Below are positions 1 to 8,429 of a DNA stretch of 12,360 nucleotides, piece by piece; the stretch's first letter is position 1, and each line of letters starts with the position of its first letter. The notes under the pieces are model-generated. The model saw only the letters and a list, made by a program, of their open reading frames with translations, searched no databases and had not been told where the DNA came from. A program made the translations under genes and the position numbers. Origin of the DNA: Saccoglossus kowalevskii (taxonomy: Eukaryota; Hemichordata; Enteropneusta; Harrimaniidae); contig NW_003108591.1 in the NCBI RefSeq assembly GCF_000003605.2, positions 108,677 through 121,036 on the forward strand. The letters run 5' to 3'.

Positions 1-27
1 CCCCTACCCACTCCTACCCACCCCTAC
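1..27 (-). repeat. C-rich minisatellite edge with G-quadruplex potential on the minus strand
   Basis: The plus strand reads as degenerate repeats of CCCCTACCCACT. The minus strand therefore has tracts GGGG, GGG, GGG, GGGG separated by T, TAGGAGT and TA, which fits a four-tract quadruplex pattern. The array probably continues beyond the left edge. It would lie on the transcribed sense (minus) strand of PKC intron 3. Confidence 0.5.
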
Positions 28-813
28 ATACTATAAACACCCCAACCAAAAGCCATATGGCTAGAATTGGCAGAAACATGTTGGGGAAACACTGGCAGCT
101 GAGCTGGCACTGATATCAAAATCAAATGTGACTGCAACCAGACTAGTAATCTATTTTAATAGACAATGTTGGTGACATCAGCAGACTAATCCTTTTCTTA
201 ATAGGCGAACCAAATTGTAGCTAAAAGAATAGTTTTTTCAACCACCTGATGGAACTAGCCACATTTGGATGATATTGATCCACTGTATGGTAATTTTTTG
301 TTATTGATAAGTATTAAAACTAAAATTTCATGTTTGATGAGTTTCATTTTACGTTTCACATTAACAACTCTATTAAAAAAAAAATTAATTTTCCTTCTAA
401 CAATTTAGCAATTTTGGGAAGAATTATTTGGTGATAGTCTAATGTAAGAACTAACTGCATGAAAGTGGTGTCTCAAGAAATAAATTATATCAGTTATTAT
501 TAGAATAGATAATACGGATACTGCCAAGATACAAAAACAACAACACAGTAACCCTAAAATGATGCAATGAAAGTACTTGCGCATTTAGTCATAGAGAGGA
601 TAAAATTTCAAAGGCTTGATGGTATATGGTTTGTACATTGTCTGATTTCGATATAATTTGTCAAAGGTTTACCAATATGGTTGTCCTGAACACAAGGAGT
701 CATCAGAGGACAATGTCTGATTATACTTAGTAAATCGGTTTTCTTTTTGTTCACTAAATTTAACACTTCTGTACTGTAAATGCATTAATTATTTACTTTT
801 TTTAATTACACTA

Positions 814-1000
814 TTTTTTTTTTATTGGTAAAAATTCGTTTGTGAATGAATCTCGGCCAGAGGAGTTTGCCTTCCCATTGAGTGGGTGGCAAACTCACCC
901 AGGGTAGGGGTCAACCCTTTAGGTGTTCAACCTAAGGTAGGATTTGAACTTGGGTCTACCGATCACGAGTCTGATGCAACAACCACTATGCTACCAGTGA
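814..1000 (-). mobile_element. tRNA-derived SINE
   Basis: Read on the minus strand, the 5' part resembles a tRNA. It has an A box TAGCATAGTGG (993-983), followed by GTTGTTGCATCAGACTCGTG like a D-arm and anticodon stem, then a B box AGTTCAAATCC (950-940), two changes from GGTTCGANTCC. The tRNA fold is decayed in the T and acceptor stems, so it is not a working tRNA gene. Downstream is an unrelated body (CCCTGGGTGAGTTTGCCACC and onward) ending in an A-rich tail that is the ten-T run on the plus strand at 814-823. This layout of pol III promoter, body and A tail is that of a tRNA-SINE. No clear direct target-site duplication was seen. Confidence 0.75.
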
Positions 1001-1051
1001 AATTGCTCAAAACATCAAAATAGTGAAATTAAAATTTTATGAATTTTATGT

Positions 1052-1130
1052 ACCAGTATTAAAACATAATGTAAATTAATAGTTTACAGTACCTGTATTA
1101 AAATACAGTGAAAATAAATGGTTTTACAGT
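1052..1130. repeat. Two tandem 39/40-bp units at the right arm of the family A element
   Basis: Units 1052-1090 and 1091-1130 both begin ACC(A/T)GTATTAAAA and end T(T)TTACAGT. The second ends the element. It looks like duplication of the terminal arm. Confidence 0.6.
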
Positions 1131-1797
1131 AAATAATCTGAGAAAATAAAATCCTCAAGTTATGTCCATTTTTACAATTTTCATTTTGTGTTAGCTTTCC
1201 ACTCAAATCATTGGAATTACCTCCTAAACTAAACAGATATGCAAGTGTGACCTTATGACATCACATACTGCATATAATTCACACGTTCAGACTTAACCCT
1301 TTACAAATTGTGAACTGCAGTCACTGGATTTTTCATGTTAGGGCAATTTCAGCAAACCCCTGTATGTTAAACAGTTGTAGTTCCATTGGTATACAGATAA
1401 TATTTTTACTAAAAATATACGAAGCACATTTTCACAAGACATGATACACAAAAGTACAGAGTAGCGTATACGCTGATGATATATGCTGTTATAAATGATA
1501 GCCTACTGTATAACGCATGAATTAACAAAACCTTAATTTAACTAAAGTGACAACAACTACATTTTCAGATCAACATCTTCAATTAGTGAAATTACAGATT
1601 AGCTATATTATCTAATATTATACTAGCTAAAATGACGTATTTTTCAATGAATGCATCTGTGCAAATTTGTTGTACTTAAAAATCTCATTAATATGACATA
1701 TTATTGCTCACATTTGTTATTGAGTATGTGCTTTTAATAAAGCAAATAAAGTACTATAAAACGCGTCTTTTGATACCAACATGTTATTTTAGCTAAA

Positions 1798-1892
1798 GAT
1801 GGTGCTCTGGTCCTCTCCCGGTGCTCTTGGTTGAGTGTCGGGGGCGGCCGGAACGTTTACTTTGATTATTCTCACAATGAGATTGTTGACAC
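1798..1892 (+). pseudogene. 18S rRNA fragment between 10-bp direct repeats
   Basis: About 1801-1865 is strikingly GC-rich in an AT-rich intron. The segment CGGTGCTCTTGGTTGAGTGT, followed by GGCCGGAACGTTTACTTTGA, is typical of the V4 region of molluscan 18S rRNA in sense orientation on the plus strand. About 45 bases (1820-1865) match well from memory. Homology then stops: the expected AAAAATTAGAGTG does not follow. Identical 10-bp repeats TTTAGCTAAA flank the segment at 1788-1797 and 1893-1902, like a target-site duplication. I infer an inserted rRNA fragment, perhaps reverse-transcribed or captured by end joining. It is non-functional as rRNA. Confidence 0.75.
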
Positions 1893-3558
1893 TTTAGCTA
1901 AATTAAGATTCTCTTGTGCATTGGGTCTAATTCTCTAAAACATTATCATATATCAGACATCGCAAAAAATAAAATTTACTGAGAAAAAAAACAAGAAAAA
2001 AAAACAGTATGAACATGCTAAAAAGTTTTTCATTATTCGGCAAAAAAGGATCGTATTTATGTCACAACTGGAGAAATCACTTTCTATAGAAATAAGTTAA
2101 AATATAAAATACCCACTTTTTTATTTGCTGTTTGTCATTATTTGATGCTTTCACTTGCAATACATCAAGAATGAGCTTTTAAAATTAAATTGCGCATTGT
2201 AAATGTCAATCGGATTTTATACACGCGAGTACCAATTTTTAGCTATTTAACATTAAACTACAGTGATACAGATTAATAAAATCAGTTATTTTGAATACAT
2301 TACAGACAGCATCATCACCATGTAGCTCTCGTTTTGTAGTTTGCGGTAGATTTAAGTCTGCCGATCACTGATCAATATACTCACAACATTACTACATGGA
2401 AAAGAGTTTCTAGATAGATTAAATTTCAGCACCTTTGCATTTGATTGATTAGGTAAATGATTGAAACCAATCACAATGATTGAACAAATCCAGACTATTT
2501 CTGACAATACACTACCTTCCATGTCCATTTGGTGTAATGAGACAGTCGATCATTTGGTAAATAATTAATTACGTAGGTAATATGAGCTGTGGTGGGGTGG
2601 GCAACATGAAATTTAAGAGATTATGTGAAAGCCAAAGTCAATTATCTCACTGAAAATGAATTACATAAATCTTGAAAAAGAGGAGAAAACCTTTTAATTT
2701 CTTTAAATGGATTACATACAAATAATGTAAATTGCTTAATTTTCACTGCAACAAATTTTTGTGATTTCAGGAATTTAGTTTTCAGTGAAGACTAAATTTT
2801 GCAAAACTTACTGACACTCCGTGCCGTAGGGGGCCAGACAAATTTTAACGGTTACAAAATTCCACAAATTAAAGTAGTTTACCGTAACTATATTTGTGAT
2901 GATTCAAAAGCATAAGAGCATGTTGAATTAAACCAAACTTTCATGAAAATATCAACAACTATAGAATGTGTTTTTCTAACAAGTTACTTATTTTGGCCAC
3001 ACCTGATTGAATATGCAAGCTCCAACCACATTAAATTCTAAATGCAAAATTGGACTAACAATGCAAAAACTGATATTTGCCCTTTCATATATCTTTTCTA
3101 TTTCAGCAATTTCAAAAGACAGACATTTAGAGGAAATAAGTCCTGTTTCGGGCTAAGAGCTAAAAAGTACAAATTCCAGTATATCATTGACTTTATAGTT
3201 TTTACTTATTAAATGCTTGGAGACTAACGTTATAACCAATAGAAACCTTACTTGATTATTAATATTTACAGCTATAATGTTATTATACTTTTAATGTTCC
3301 ATTTACAATTTGCAGTCAGTCTGTCAGAATAATTGAAATCCCAAATGGAAAATGAATCCACATTGGCCCAACTCTTTCATTAATAATGTCTTGAAATTTT
3401 TTTTCTGCAGACAATAATGTATTGAATTTTAACATTATGCGATATTGAATGCGAAGACGAAAGTAGAATGAATGATCTGACAGCATTTCAGTAACAGAAT
3501 GATCTGTCACTTTGTTAAGGTAGTTCATATTCAAATTTCACACTACTAAGCACATGCA

Positions 3559-3576
3559 TGCAATGCATTATGGGAG
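3559..3576 (-). promoter_or_regulatory. ZNF143/Staf-type site within a repeat-like palindrome
   Basis: Minus-strand CTCCCATAATGCATTGCA fits every position of the Staf/ZNF143 consensus YWCCCRNMATSMMYYRCR as I remember it. On the plus strand it is part of TGCATTATGGGAGATAACTT, a string I recall as common in mollusc non-coding DNA, followed by the imperfect palindrome GGGAGATAACTTCCC. It may therefore be a repeat remnant rather than a used site. Confidence 0.45.
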
Positions 3577-3753
3577 ATAACTTCCCAATATATATACCGG
3601 TAATAACAAAACATTATCACACTGGAAACCAATTAAAACATTTCAAAGTATTTTTTTCATCGTACATTATCAACTAAAATTATAAGAAAGAAAATGTAGA
3701 AATAATTTAACATCAATGTACCCAACCATGGATTGTTCAACATAAGTCGTAAA

Positions 3754-3838
3754 GGAAAATTTACAAGAACATAAAACAAATGACTGACAATTGGAGGGAA
3801 AAATCTACAAGAACAAAACAATTAACTGACAAGTACAT
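3754..3838 (+). repeat. Two tandem ~43-bp units
   Basis: 3754-3796 and 3797-3838 are imperfect copies. Both start GGAAAA, contain TACAAGAACA...AAAACAA and CTGACAA. They look like a local duplication in intron 3. Confidence 0.6.
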
Positions 3839-4146
3839 TACACCACATAGTCAAACCAGTAAGATATATGGACCCAATGGTACACATGAAGGGATGTGAG
3901 GTGTTTTGAAAGAACACATCCTGCTCCACATGTACAAATAATTTCACCTGTCCGAACCAAACATGCAAATTTGTGCCATATTCCATGATATTTCAGAATA
4001 TTGTTTTTCAAAAATTGTCCGTACCTTGATGGCAACTAATCCATAATAATGAAACCATGGAGATGACATAATCTTCAATTCAGGTGAACCTTTTAAGTAG
4101 CTTATATTTTTATACAACTGACTTATCAGAACAACTCCTAATATTC

Positions 4147-4395
4147 AGTTTTAAAATCAACACCATACGAGAGGCTCTCAGCATTACTGTGAAAGGTTGC
4201 CTTGATACTCAAAACAAAATGATATAGGCAAAGGTATAAAATAAAGGACAGGTCAGAATCATTCAAACCACCCATGACGTTTATTAGTTTTAAAATTAGC
4301 ACTGTTATGAGTGGCTCTCAACATAGCTGTGAAACTGTGAAGGGTTGCCATGATACTCAAAACAAAGTGATACAGTCAAGTCAAAGTACAAGTCA
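4147..4395 (+). repeat. Imperfect tandem duplication, ~140-bp unit
   Basis: The first copy runs from about 4147 and the second from about 4286. Both share, in order, AGTTTTAAAAT, A(C/G)GAG(A/T)GGCTCTCA, (A/C)TGTGAAA, GGTTGCC, TGATACTCAAAACAAA and GTGATA/ATGATA. The offset grows from 139 to 148 bp because the second copy has about nine extra bases (ACTGTGAAG). The plus-strand frame open at 4274-4504 covers copy two only and is interrupted in copy one, so it is not supported as a gene. Confidence 0.65.
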
Positions 4396-5126
4396 AGATC
4401 AACTCATTAATTTGGTGAATTACACTAAAACCATTCCGTGCCGTGGTCACATGACAGGCCAATCAACACATCAATGCAGTGGAACACAATACAGTGACCG
4501 ATAACCAAGATAGACTATACAGAGAAATTATCGATGAGATATAAGCTCAAATAATCTTTTTTTTTTCTTCTGAGTTTACAGGAGTACCTTCATGTGCATT
4601 TTAGCATGGACATTGTCTTGGGTACAGTTCATAAATCAATTATTATCAGGCAAGTGTTGAAACAGATTAACCTACCAGCAAGATTACCGGTTCACCTTTT
4701 TATTATACCAGGTACCAATAATAACACAATCCATCTTACTTACAATTTATATTGTTTCCAAACTAAACAACTGATGTTGTCATTTTTCCCATAATTATTG
4801 ATTTTACAAAATGTGAACAATTAGTACATTTTCATATATTTTAATTTTATTGATGTATAATCCAGAGACACGTTGGTGTCTATAAACCATTACATGTTTA
4901 ATTGTTAAGTTTTTGACTTTTATTTTTCTATTCTTATCAAGTGGAGATTTGTGTTCAAAACAATTTTGTTTATCCAATCAAAAAATTAAAAAAGTTAAAA
5001 TGCCTGGTACATTGAGTTTCAAAATTGCAAATTAGTTTTTTGATATTAATTTTCACAGAGGCAAAGTGTACCAGCACTCTTGTACATAACCTTTAACCTA
5101 GGACGACCTTAGTGACAGAATAGTGG

Positions 5127-5275
5127 TTCAACATTTCAATGTATTTTTCAATAAAATTGTTGTTATTTTTTAACTAAATGGACATAATTTTCAGTAACCT
5201 ACAGATTCTGCACACAATTTTGCAAAAAATACACAGGTTTATTTTGTGAAATGTAACAGACAGTTGACTTTAGTG
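5127..5275 (+). repeat. Dispersed repeat family B, copy 1
   Basis: It shares with 6686-6808 the ordered blocks GGT(T/G)CAACAT, ATGTATTTTTCAATAA followed by a T-rich stretch, GGTTT(T)ATTTTGTGAAA and GT(T)ACA...TCGACTTT/TTGACTTT. The middle differs by about 36 bp. No known family recognised. Confidence 0.45.
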
Positions 5276-6244
5276 TTTAGTGTTAAAGAAATAAATAGCG
5301 CATAGTATTTCTGAGGGTACTTTTATGTGTGTTTGGTTTGTTTATCGTTGAACACTGTTTTATTGGGATCCTGGGACTGTTTTGTGACATATTCTGAATT
5401 TACGCGCATTGTTGAGAAATTACATGGATTCGCCAGAATTCAAATTACTCCTGCCTGCAATCTTAGTGAATCAATAAGAAAACGCAAATATTAGGAAAGA
5501 AAATGTTAAAACAAAAACAAATTGAAAGCCGAAACAGTGCTGGGACTTGTAGAAAAGTGTTGAAACTCAAAAGTTTATTGTATATTTACGACAATTTTCA
5601 CAAATTCAAACTATCAAATACATGTATTATGTATATATAAAACTGTAGGAATATTCTGAGAGAACAAATTTAATACTAAGAAACACGAATGAATAAAATC
5701 AAACATAGGCAGTTTATATAAAAAAACAATGATATACTTATGGGTTGCTATTAGCAACAATGATTTCATCACAGCTCAGTGACACACAGCCTTGTATCAG
5801 GGTTTAATGACATGTGGGACAAACTACTGCAGTTTTTATTTAAGAAATCAATTCTATTACAATATTGGTATCTCAATTTGTCATTAAGGAGTTGGAGAGA
5901 AAAGAATTGCATAGAGAAAATTTTGGAAAATATAAATCTAACATACATGATGTACATTCAACAGAGAAAAGCAACATCTGAATAACAAAATGTATTTTTT
6001 TTTAATAATTTTTGTTTTATCTTTCTTCCAGAGTTTTGCAAGGTCATGATTAAAAGGACTAAAATAAATCTAGGCACAGTTTTCCTACCAACCACCATCC
6101 CAAAGTTTCTAATAATCCATTTATTTAATTTATTACCACACAATATTTCCCAGTGTAGATAAGAATTGACATACAAATAATATAAAAATAGAAACAAAAA
6201 TCACGATGAAATGTAAGTATACAATAGTTTTATATAGTTACAAA

Positions 6245-6457
6245 TACTGTAAAGGGGTTAATTATTCACTGGGTTTTTTATTTTTGCTTATTTCGCTGAC
6301 TGGAAAATGCGCTAAATTAAAACCCAGTGATTATGTAAAATTTAGCATAGAACTCATTATCTAAATGATAAAACGATGAATTTAAAACCCACTGAATATG
6401 CCTCAAATGGTAAATCAGCGAAATTTAAACACAGTGAAAATTAGTCATTTTACAGTA
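6245..6457. mobile_element. Palindromic (MITE-like) element, family A, uninterrupted copy
   Basis: It starts TACTGTAAAGGGGTTAATTA with TTCACTGGGTTT inside and ends AAACACAGTGAAAATTAGTC then TTTACAGTA. The inverted arms extend about 55 bp each, to ATTTCGCTGA on the left and TCAGCGAAAT on the right. Interior motifs TAAAACCCAGTGATTATG and TAAAACCCACTGAATATG repeat the arm sequence in direct order, so the right half consists of about three tandem arm units. TA at both ends may be the target duplication. Similar TACTGTAAA palindromes are, to my recollection, very common in bivalve genomes. Non-autonomous: no protein. Confidence 0.75.
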
Positions 6458-6620
6458 ATACGAGACACTATATAAAACAAATTATAGTTAGTCATCAAAC
6501 AAATAAAACGATCATACACTGATGTACACAAACCCATGTACATAATAAATTATTTCTAAATCTAAATATTTATAAAATCAAATGACACATTGTATGTACA
6601 TTTTTTGTATGAGCTTGTAT

Positions 6621-6632
6621 AGTGACGTCACT
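6621..6632. promoter_or_regulatory. CRE palindrome
   Basis: AGTGACGTCACT is a perfect 12-bp palindrome containing the full cAMP response element TGACGTCA. It lies in PKC intron 3, about 2.1 kb downstream of the start codon. It would bind CREB/ATF-type factors if accessible; use is not shown. Confidence 0.45.
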
Positions 6633-6685
6633 GATTTAGTGGATTAATTATCCCTGAGGGCACTATAATTATTCCTGTAAAAATT

Positions 6686-6808
6686 ATGGTGCAACATGTT
6701 GCCAATTTTTATGTATTTTTCAATAATTTTTTTTTTTTAATTTTGATAATTGTATATTGCATACAAATTTTGGTTTTATTTTGTGAAAGGTTACAAATGT
6801 CGACTTTG
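6686..6808 (+). repeat. Dispersed repeat family B, copy 2
   Basis: Same orientation as the copy at 5127-5275 with a shorter middle part. A plus-strand frame over it (6686-6898) is low-complexity and hydrophobic, so I do not call it coding. Family C repeat (6871) begins shortly after, so the two may belong to one larger element. Confidence 0.45.
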
Positions 6809-6870
6809 GCCGTCAAAAAGGTTGAATGGCTGCTCTATATTTGCAAAAAAATGGATGTTGGACTGGCGAG

Positions 6871-6957
6871 CCAATCTAATCCTTATTTTTGGATTTAAAT
6901 GAGACTTATCTCAAACCAAAACAGTTAGGTTTATAAATGTTTGTAAGTATAAACATG
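6871..6957 (+). repeat. Dispersed repeat family C, copy 1
   Basis: It shares with 9569-9645, same orientation, CCAATC(T/C)AATC, TTTGGATTT(A/G)AATGA, ACT(T/A)AT(C/T)TCAAA, AAA(A/C)CA and a final AAACATG. Flanks differ, which indicates a dispersed repeat rather than a duplication of the region. Confidence 0.55.
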
Positions 6958-7336
6958 GGTTTGTTGACTGAATACAGAGCAGGATGTGAGGAGTGTAATA
7001 CTCTTCAAAGCGAATGAGAGGATTATCTTCTGTATGAATCTACATGCTCCAGGGCAGCACACAGACTTAATGACATCTTTGGATGCTCACTGGCTGCACT
7101 TGTTGAGGGTTTTCAATGTTACGTACATAAGTACATAATTTTCAACATGATTCTACTGTTATATCAATGAAACTTAATTTGAATCACCCAAATAATGCCT
7201 GTAGCCAATGAAAAATTACTTTTAGATTTAGAAATTTATGGCACTTTCGCCACCAATGGCTGAGACAAATTTTAAATTATAAATTAATCTGAGAATGTGG
7301 ACATTTAAACTTCATGTCAATTACCTTCTGAAAATG

Positions 7337-7556
7337 TACTCTCAGCTCAACAAAGGCACTGTTTCATTTTTATATAATTTATAAATCTCAAGGGCATTTG
7401 AATCCAACCAGCCAATCACCACAGAGCAAAACAATTCCTTTTGAAAATGTTCTTATATCACTCAATGGGCCAATAAAGTCTTTTGTTTCAGTTTGAATTG
7501 TGAAATTTATAAATATTTATAAAACTGAAGGGAATGCCTTTGTTGCACTGAGAGTA
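7337..7556. mobile_element. Inverted-repeat (MITE-like) element, family D
   Basis: The left end TACTCTCAGCTCAACAAAGG and the right end, read on the minus strand, TACTCTCAGTGCAACAAAGG are near-identical inverted repeats. The arms continue for about 50 bp, including TTTATAAAT on both sides. Total 220 bp. TA at both ends suggests a TA target duplication. The interior holds no coding frame. It has no sequence in common with family A apart from the TA ends and AT richness. Confidence 0.75.
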
Positions 7557-7888
7557 TATTGTTTAATAATTAGTTGATCATTACAAACTCTTGAGTGGGA
7601 AAATGGTGAAAATATTTGTTTCATTTCACTTAATTTTGAACAAGCTTTTTTTCCTCGGGGGAATGTTTCTTTACTTTATTAAAAATATCAAATATGTGAG
7701 AAACAATTAACAAATTGTATCTTCTGCTGGGTGATTAGAATTTTAACACATCAAATAATTTTTCCAGAACATATTGCCGTGGCCGTGATGATGCTCACTT
7801 GAACAAAAATGACATAAAACTGATGTTTGTACTTTCAAAAACAGCCTCCAAAAATAATTATAAGGCTTAAAAATATGTGATGCTTTGT

Positions 7889-7940
7889 AACTCCCCCCAC
7901 CACCCACTTACTTATAACCATACACCCACCATCACACCTG
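7889..7940 (-). repeat. C-rich (G-rich on minus) low-complexity stretch
   Basis: The plus strand is a run of CTCCCCCCACCACCCACTT and ACACCCACCATCACACC. The minus strand has G tracts but with a long loop, so quadruplex potential is weaker than at 1-27. It lies about 150 bp inside intron 3 from the exon 3 donor. Confidence 0.35.
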
Positions 7941-8089
7941 TTATTGTAAATTACGTTGTACACCCTTTGCCATGGGACAGTTGAACACGACATATGGAGA
8001 GTCCCGTGGGAGGGGCTAACAAAGAGGTTATAATATCATACCCCCAAATTCGAAAGAAATATTTGTACTCGTTAACGCTAATTACTTAC

Positions 8090-8181
8090 ATCAGAATCAG
8101 CGCCCATAACACCAATATCCTTTCCTGGACACTGGAACGAAACGAACTCATGGCATCTCTTATGAGTTACAAACGCACACA
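8090..8181 (-). CDS. PRKCA: PKC exon 3: end of C1A and start of C1A-C1B linker
   Basis: The acceptor ATATTTTTCAG precedes TGTGTGCGTTTG. The exon completes the split Val (V68), then encodes [17 protein letters not shown] and [13 protein letters not shown] (residues 69-98). Ligands C69, H74, C77 and C85 finish the C1A zinc sites. The donor is GAT|GTAAGTAAT (8089 onward), phase 0. The exon is 92 bp against 83 bp as I recall for human PRKCA. The extra nine bases fall in the linker, which reads [13 protein letters not shown] instead of PGADKGPDTD. The linker ending in acidic DSD resembles invertebrate conventional PKCs. No exon 4 (expected to contain FCDHCGSLLYG) was found at lower coordinates in the window. 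Confidence 0.94.
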
Positions 8182-8397
8182 CTGAAAAATATGATAAGAC
8201 CAGAACGTTACAATAAGGAATGAACCGTTATGATCTGCGTCTACTGTACACACACGAAATGAATTGACGGTCTTTAAAAGGTTCCAATTCAAAACATCCG
8301 CCATATTGTCACTGAATTGGGCCAATAATATACAGGGAGATGGGAGGTCAACAATGATTCGATGATAATCGGTCAATATACAAGCGACTGGTCATAC
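8182..8397 (-). other. PKC intron 2 (216 bp)
   Basis: A GT...AG intron, phase 1, with donor GTATGACC and acceptor ATATTTTTCAG. It contains a YY1-type motif overlapping an ATG at 8304-8302. One minus-strand frame is open through most of the intron, but reading on from exon 2 in the PKC frame soon meets a stop, so retention would truncate the protein. Confidence 0.9.
8298..8308 (-). promoter_or_regulatory. YY1-type motif in PKC intron 2
   Basis: Minus-strand CAATATGGCGG matches the YY1 core (ATGGCGG). It sits about 400 bp downstream of the ATG of exon 1. YY1 sites typically lie just downstream of transcription starts, so this could serve a downstream alternative start or simply be an intronic element. 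Confidence 0.4.
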
Positions 8398-8429
8398 CTT
8401 GGCATTGGAATCCTTGCTTGCCAAACCCC
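8398..8429 (-). CDS. PRKCA: PKC exon 2: 32-bp micro-exon of C1A
   Basis: This 32-bp exon completes the split Trp codon with G, encodes GFGKQGFQCQ (residues 58-67) and ends with G, the first base of the split Val codon. It supplies zinc ligand C66 and the loop that inserts into the membrane and binds diacylglycerol or phorbol ester. The acceptor is CTTTCTCATTTTAG before GGGGTTTGG, and the donor is CAAG|GTATGA. Its size and phases (2 in, 1 out) are what I recall for vertebrate conventional PKC genes. At 32 bp it is easily missed by gene finders. Confidence 0.95.

Larger units (their letters stand above)
772..1131. mobile_element. Palindromic (MITE-like) element, family A, interrupted by a SINE
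   Basis: The left end reads TACTGTAAATGCATTAATT and the right end, read on the minus strand, TACTGTAAAACCATTTATTT. The inverted arms continue inward, with AATTACACTATTTT on the left and AATTTCACTATTTT on the right (about 1018-1031). The same termini occur in the element at 6245-6457. TA at both ends may be a target-site duplication with the terminal repeat starting CTGTAAA, as in Tc1/mariner-type MITEs. No transposase is present. The interior is occupied by a tRNA-like SINE. Confidence 0.65.
1..8089 (-). other. PKC intron 3, 5' part (>8 kb, runs off the left edge)
   Basis: It begins with donor GTAAGTAAT at 8089 and has no matching acceptor or exon 4 in the window. I looked on the minus strand for the expected C1B signature (FCDHCGSLLYG, H-K-F start) and found none. 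It contains the repeats listed separately. In the stretches 31-771, 1141-1787, 1903-3553, 4411-5126, 5276-6244, 6958-7336 and 7557-7888 I see only AT-rich sequence with homopolymer runs and stop-rich short frames; no gene or RNA gene is supported. Confidence 0.8.

Noticed and set aside
921-1000. Functional tRNA gene on the minus strand
   Set aside because: A and B boxes are present, but the T and acceptor stems do not pair well and a SINE body with A tail follows.
3838-4035. Minus-strand frame with Cys-rich CTCGAGC and His residues, suggestive of a SWIM or zinc finger
   Set aside because: It begins with TTG directly after a stop, the Cys/His spacing fits no family I know, and it sits in intron 3 with no splice sites.
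4274-4504. Plus-strand 76-codon frame
   Set aside because: It covers one copy of a local tandem duplication and the other copy is not open; repeat-derived chance frame.
4730-4765. Minus-strand TTTGGAAACAATATAAATTG as a PKC exon 2-like FGKQ sequence
   Set aside because: The frame breaks after four codons, and the true exon 2 is at 8429-8398.
1-8089. PKC exon 4 (C1B) in this window
   Set aside because: I searched the minus strand for codings of FCDHCGS and neighbouring conserved residues. The only near match (about 1956-1970) gives FCDV then a stop.
8167-8376. Minus-strand open frame through intron 2
   Set aside because: It lies inside a 216-bp intron with canonical ends, starts with TTG and is out of the PKC frame.
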